Assembly: GCA_036941025.1 (NCBI GenBank)
Contig: JAYMNP010000001.1
Span: forward strand, 3,122,501 to 3,186,500
From: Lachnospiraceae bacterium JLR.KK002
GTDB taxonomy: Bacteria > Bacillota > Clostridia > Lachnospirales > Lachnospiraceae
Direction: 5' to 3'
Length of the DNA stretch: 64,000 bases
Part shown: positions 62,810 through 64,000 of the stretch, one piece after another
Layout: each line of letters begins with the position of its first letter
How positions within the stretch are numbered: position 1 is the first letter of the stretch
The notes under the pieces: model-generated
Told to the model about the DNA's origin: nothing
The model's database searches: none
Seen by the model: only the letters and a program-made list of their open reading frames with translations
Position numbers and translations under genes: made by a program

Positions 62810-62816
62810 AAAAAAT

Positions 62817-62855
62817 CCACGGGAATCAGGAGCTTACTGTCCCTGATTCCCATGG
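62817..62855 (-). terminator. terminator after csrA
   Basis: CCATGGGAATCAGG pairs with CCTGATTCCCGTGG (one GU), loop 11 nt, followed by ATTTTTTTTCTT on the minus strand. It ends the flgL-fliW-csrA transcript 75 bp after the csrA stop. The remaining part of 62517-62929 holds only the 43-bp repeat and the sigma gene's upstream region. Confidence 0.9.
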
Positions 62856-62929
62856 ACTTTTTCTTTTGCAATCAATCTCTGTTCTTCTGGCAGAAAAATG
62901 GAAATACCATCCTTTCTGTGAACCTGTTC

Positions 62930-63154
62930 TTATAAAATACTCTTCAGGGCTGTCAGGCTGTCTGCTGAAGAAGCGGCCTCATTTTCTTTCTGTATCTGAA
63001 GATATACTTCTTTGCGATACACAGGAACTTCTTTCGGTGCATTGATTCCAACTTTCACCTGATCCCCCCGCAGTTCCAGGATACTGATTTCAATATCATT
63101 ATTTAAAATGATGGATTCTCCTTTTTTTCTGGTTAATGCCAGCATCCTATTCAC
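62930..63154 (-). CDS. csrA: carbon storage regulator CsrA
   Basis: 74 aa. MLALTRKKGESIIL is the CsrA N-terminal signature; GDQVKVGINAPKEVPVYRKEVY contains the conserved RNA-binding RxxVY-type end. CsrA dimers bind GGA in hairpin loops and block ribosome access. Its start overlaps fliW by 8 bp. Candidate targets in this window are the four GGA-loop hairpins at 40951, 52135, 53543 and 54835. Confidence 0.96.
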   Translation of the reverse strand: MNRMLALTRKKGESIILNNDIEISILELRGDQVKVGINAPKEVPVYRKEVYLQIQKENEAASSADSLTALKSIL

Positions 63155-63611
63155 CCGCCTTTTCTTTTTTAGCCTTCAAAATCTCGTATATTGGGAATTT
63201 TACCGGAAAATCATCTTCTACAATGACCTGATGGGCTTTCCGTTCATCCGTATTGATTACAACAGGTGCTTTCAGATTCACACTCAGCAGTGTGATGTCT
63301 TCTTTGGCTGTGACAGTTACCAGTACGTAAGTATTTTCTGCGGTCAGGTTCCCCAGATGTTCCAGCGCCTCGTCCTCCACCTGAGGATTGTAATCCTCTT
63401 TCACCAGCAGCGGATCCATAACCGGGAGGGCAAATGCGGGCTCATCCAGAGACTGAAGCCAGGAAATTCCTTTGCGGGCCCCGTCCTCTCCTTCATCGTA
63501 AATCAGTGTGAATTTCTGGCAGTCCGGAAAACCGATAATGCCTTTTTCAAAAAAGATTATTTTCTCATCTTCTATATCTATCTCTCCGAATAATCGTGTC
63601 TCAATCTGCAT
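63147..63611 (-). CDS. fliW: flagellar assembly factor FliW
   Basis: 154 aa. FliW features: IDIEDEKIIFFEKGIIGFPD, SLDEPAFALPVMDPLL and NLKAPVVINTDERKAHQVI. FliW binds CsrA and flagellin in turn, so that CsrA is freed to repress flagellin translation when flagellin accumulates. It is encoded just before csrA and 12 bp after flgL, the usual order in Firmicutes. Confidence 0.95.
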   Translation of the reverse strand: MQIETRLFGEIDIEDEKIIFFEKGIIGFPDCQKFTLIYDEGEDGARKGISWLQSLDEPAFALPVMDPLLVKEDYNPQVEDEALEHLGNLTAENTYVLVTVTAKEDITLLSVNLKAPVVINTDERKAHQVIVEDDFPVKFPIYEILKAKKEKAGE

Positions 63612-63623
63612 AGCTTCCTCCTG

Positions 63624-64000
63624 TTACAGATAATTCAGCAGTGTCTGGCCGTTTGCTTTGGCAGACGCCTGCAGGGACGCCTGATATGCGTTATAGGCCG
63701 CTGTATATTCGATGATGATGTCTGAAAGTTCCATATCTTCATTTCTGGATTTCAGCTGCTCAAAAGTCGTCTGCTGGTTAGCCATCCTGTTTTCCGTAAG
63801 ATTCAGACGTCCTTCCCGGCTGCCCATATCTGTTCTGGCAAGTTTCACCTGATCCAGATACCCCTGAAATTTCGTTATTCCTCTTGCATAAAGTTTCTGC
63901 ATATTCTCGTCTGCATAAACCGCTTCTTTTTCCGCTGCTTCCAGCCACTGACCCAGTGCCTCCTGAGAAGCAGGGTCGGAATACTGCTGCTGCGTCTGCA
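63624..64000 (-). CDS. flgL: flagellar hook-associated protein FlgL, C-terminal part (cut by window edge)
   Basis: About 125 residues up to the stop at 63624; the start lies beyond the right edge. The frame runs open from position 64000 through EKEAVYADENMQKLYARGI. The end LQKSRNEDMELSDII-type helix (FEQLKSRNEDMELSDIIIEY, then ASLQASAKANGQTLLNYL) is the C-terminal D0 helix shared by FlgL and flagellins. The fliW neighbour and this sequence fit FlgL, the hook-filament junction protein. Confidence 0.88.
   Translation of the reverse strand, partial: QTQQQYSDPASQEALGQWLEAAEKEAVYADENMQKLYARGITKFQGYLDQVKLARTDMGSREGRLNLTENRMANQQTTFEQLKSRNEDMELSDIIIEYTAAYNAYQASLQASAKANGQTLLNYL

Noticed and set aside
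62683..62871. Minus-strand 62-codon open frame
   Set aside because: It runs through a terminator stem and the 43-bp repeat and has no ribosome site.
1..64000. CRISPR arrays, tRNA or rRNA genes, phage attachment sites
   Set aside because: No regular spacer repeats, cloverleaf or rRNA-like sequence was noticed on reading either strand.

Overview
The window looks like a flagellar glycosylation island of a motile, low-GC Clostridia bacterium, most likely Lachnospiraceae. Support: the FlgL-FliW-CsrA-FlaG-FliD-FliS-flagellin gene order, GGAGG-type ribosome sites, sigma28 promoters of the form TAAA-N15-(N)CCGATA, an IS1182-type element and several AAA-ATPase/PD-(D/E)XK genes common in gut Clostridia. 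Every convincing protein gene lies on the minus strand, so transcription runs from the right end to the left end.

Right end (about 52.4-64 kb): flgL (partial), fliW, csrA, a sigma-70-family factor gene split by an IS1182-type element (60728-62332, 6-bp target duplication), flaG, fliD, fliS, a FliT/FlgN-like gene, an AAA-ATPase-like gene and two near-identical flagellins. The flagellin leaders carry a GCAGC-AUGGAA-GCUGC hairpin that resembles a CsrA site. The same hairpin recurs in two short sigma28-driven units (about 51.97-52.21 kb and 40.78-41.03 kb), each with a tiny ORF and a terminator, and each at the head of a glycosylation operon.

Operon B (41.1-51.9 kb): SDR, TPP enzyme, radical SAM protein, TPR-like glycosyltransferase, then a lic-like phosphocholine module (soluble sulfatase-superfamily enzyme, choline kinase LicA, cytidylyltransferase LicC, BCCT transporter).

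Operon A (1-40.6 kb): a small helical protein, a Maf/DUF115 flagellin glycosyltransferase, two glycosyltransferases, radical SAM, SDR, aldolase, TPP enzyme, HAD phosphatase and sugar aminotransferase. Next comes a ligase/acyl cassette whose GNAT gene is out of frame at a G10 tract, so probably phase-variable. Then follows what appears to be a complete phosphoramidate pathway like that of Campylobacter MeOPN (glutamine kinase, phosphoglutamine cytidylyltransferase, amidate hydrolase, CDP-phosphoramidate kinase, methyltransferase) with a sulfotransferase-fold protein as candidate transferase. The left part has CDP-3,6-dideoxyhexose genes (rfbF, rfbG, rfbH) and GDP-route legionaminic/sialic-type genes (neuD, neuB, neuC, frameshifted neuA, ptmE, legB), ending in a CgeB-like glycosyltransferase cut by the window edge.

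Together these genes could decorate flagellin with a nonulosonic acid, deoxy/amino/branched sugars, phosphocholine and a phosphoramidate. Family assignments rest on motifs and gene order read by eye; no database search was run.
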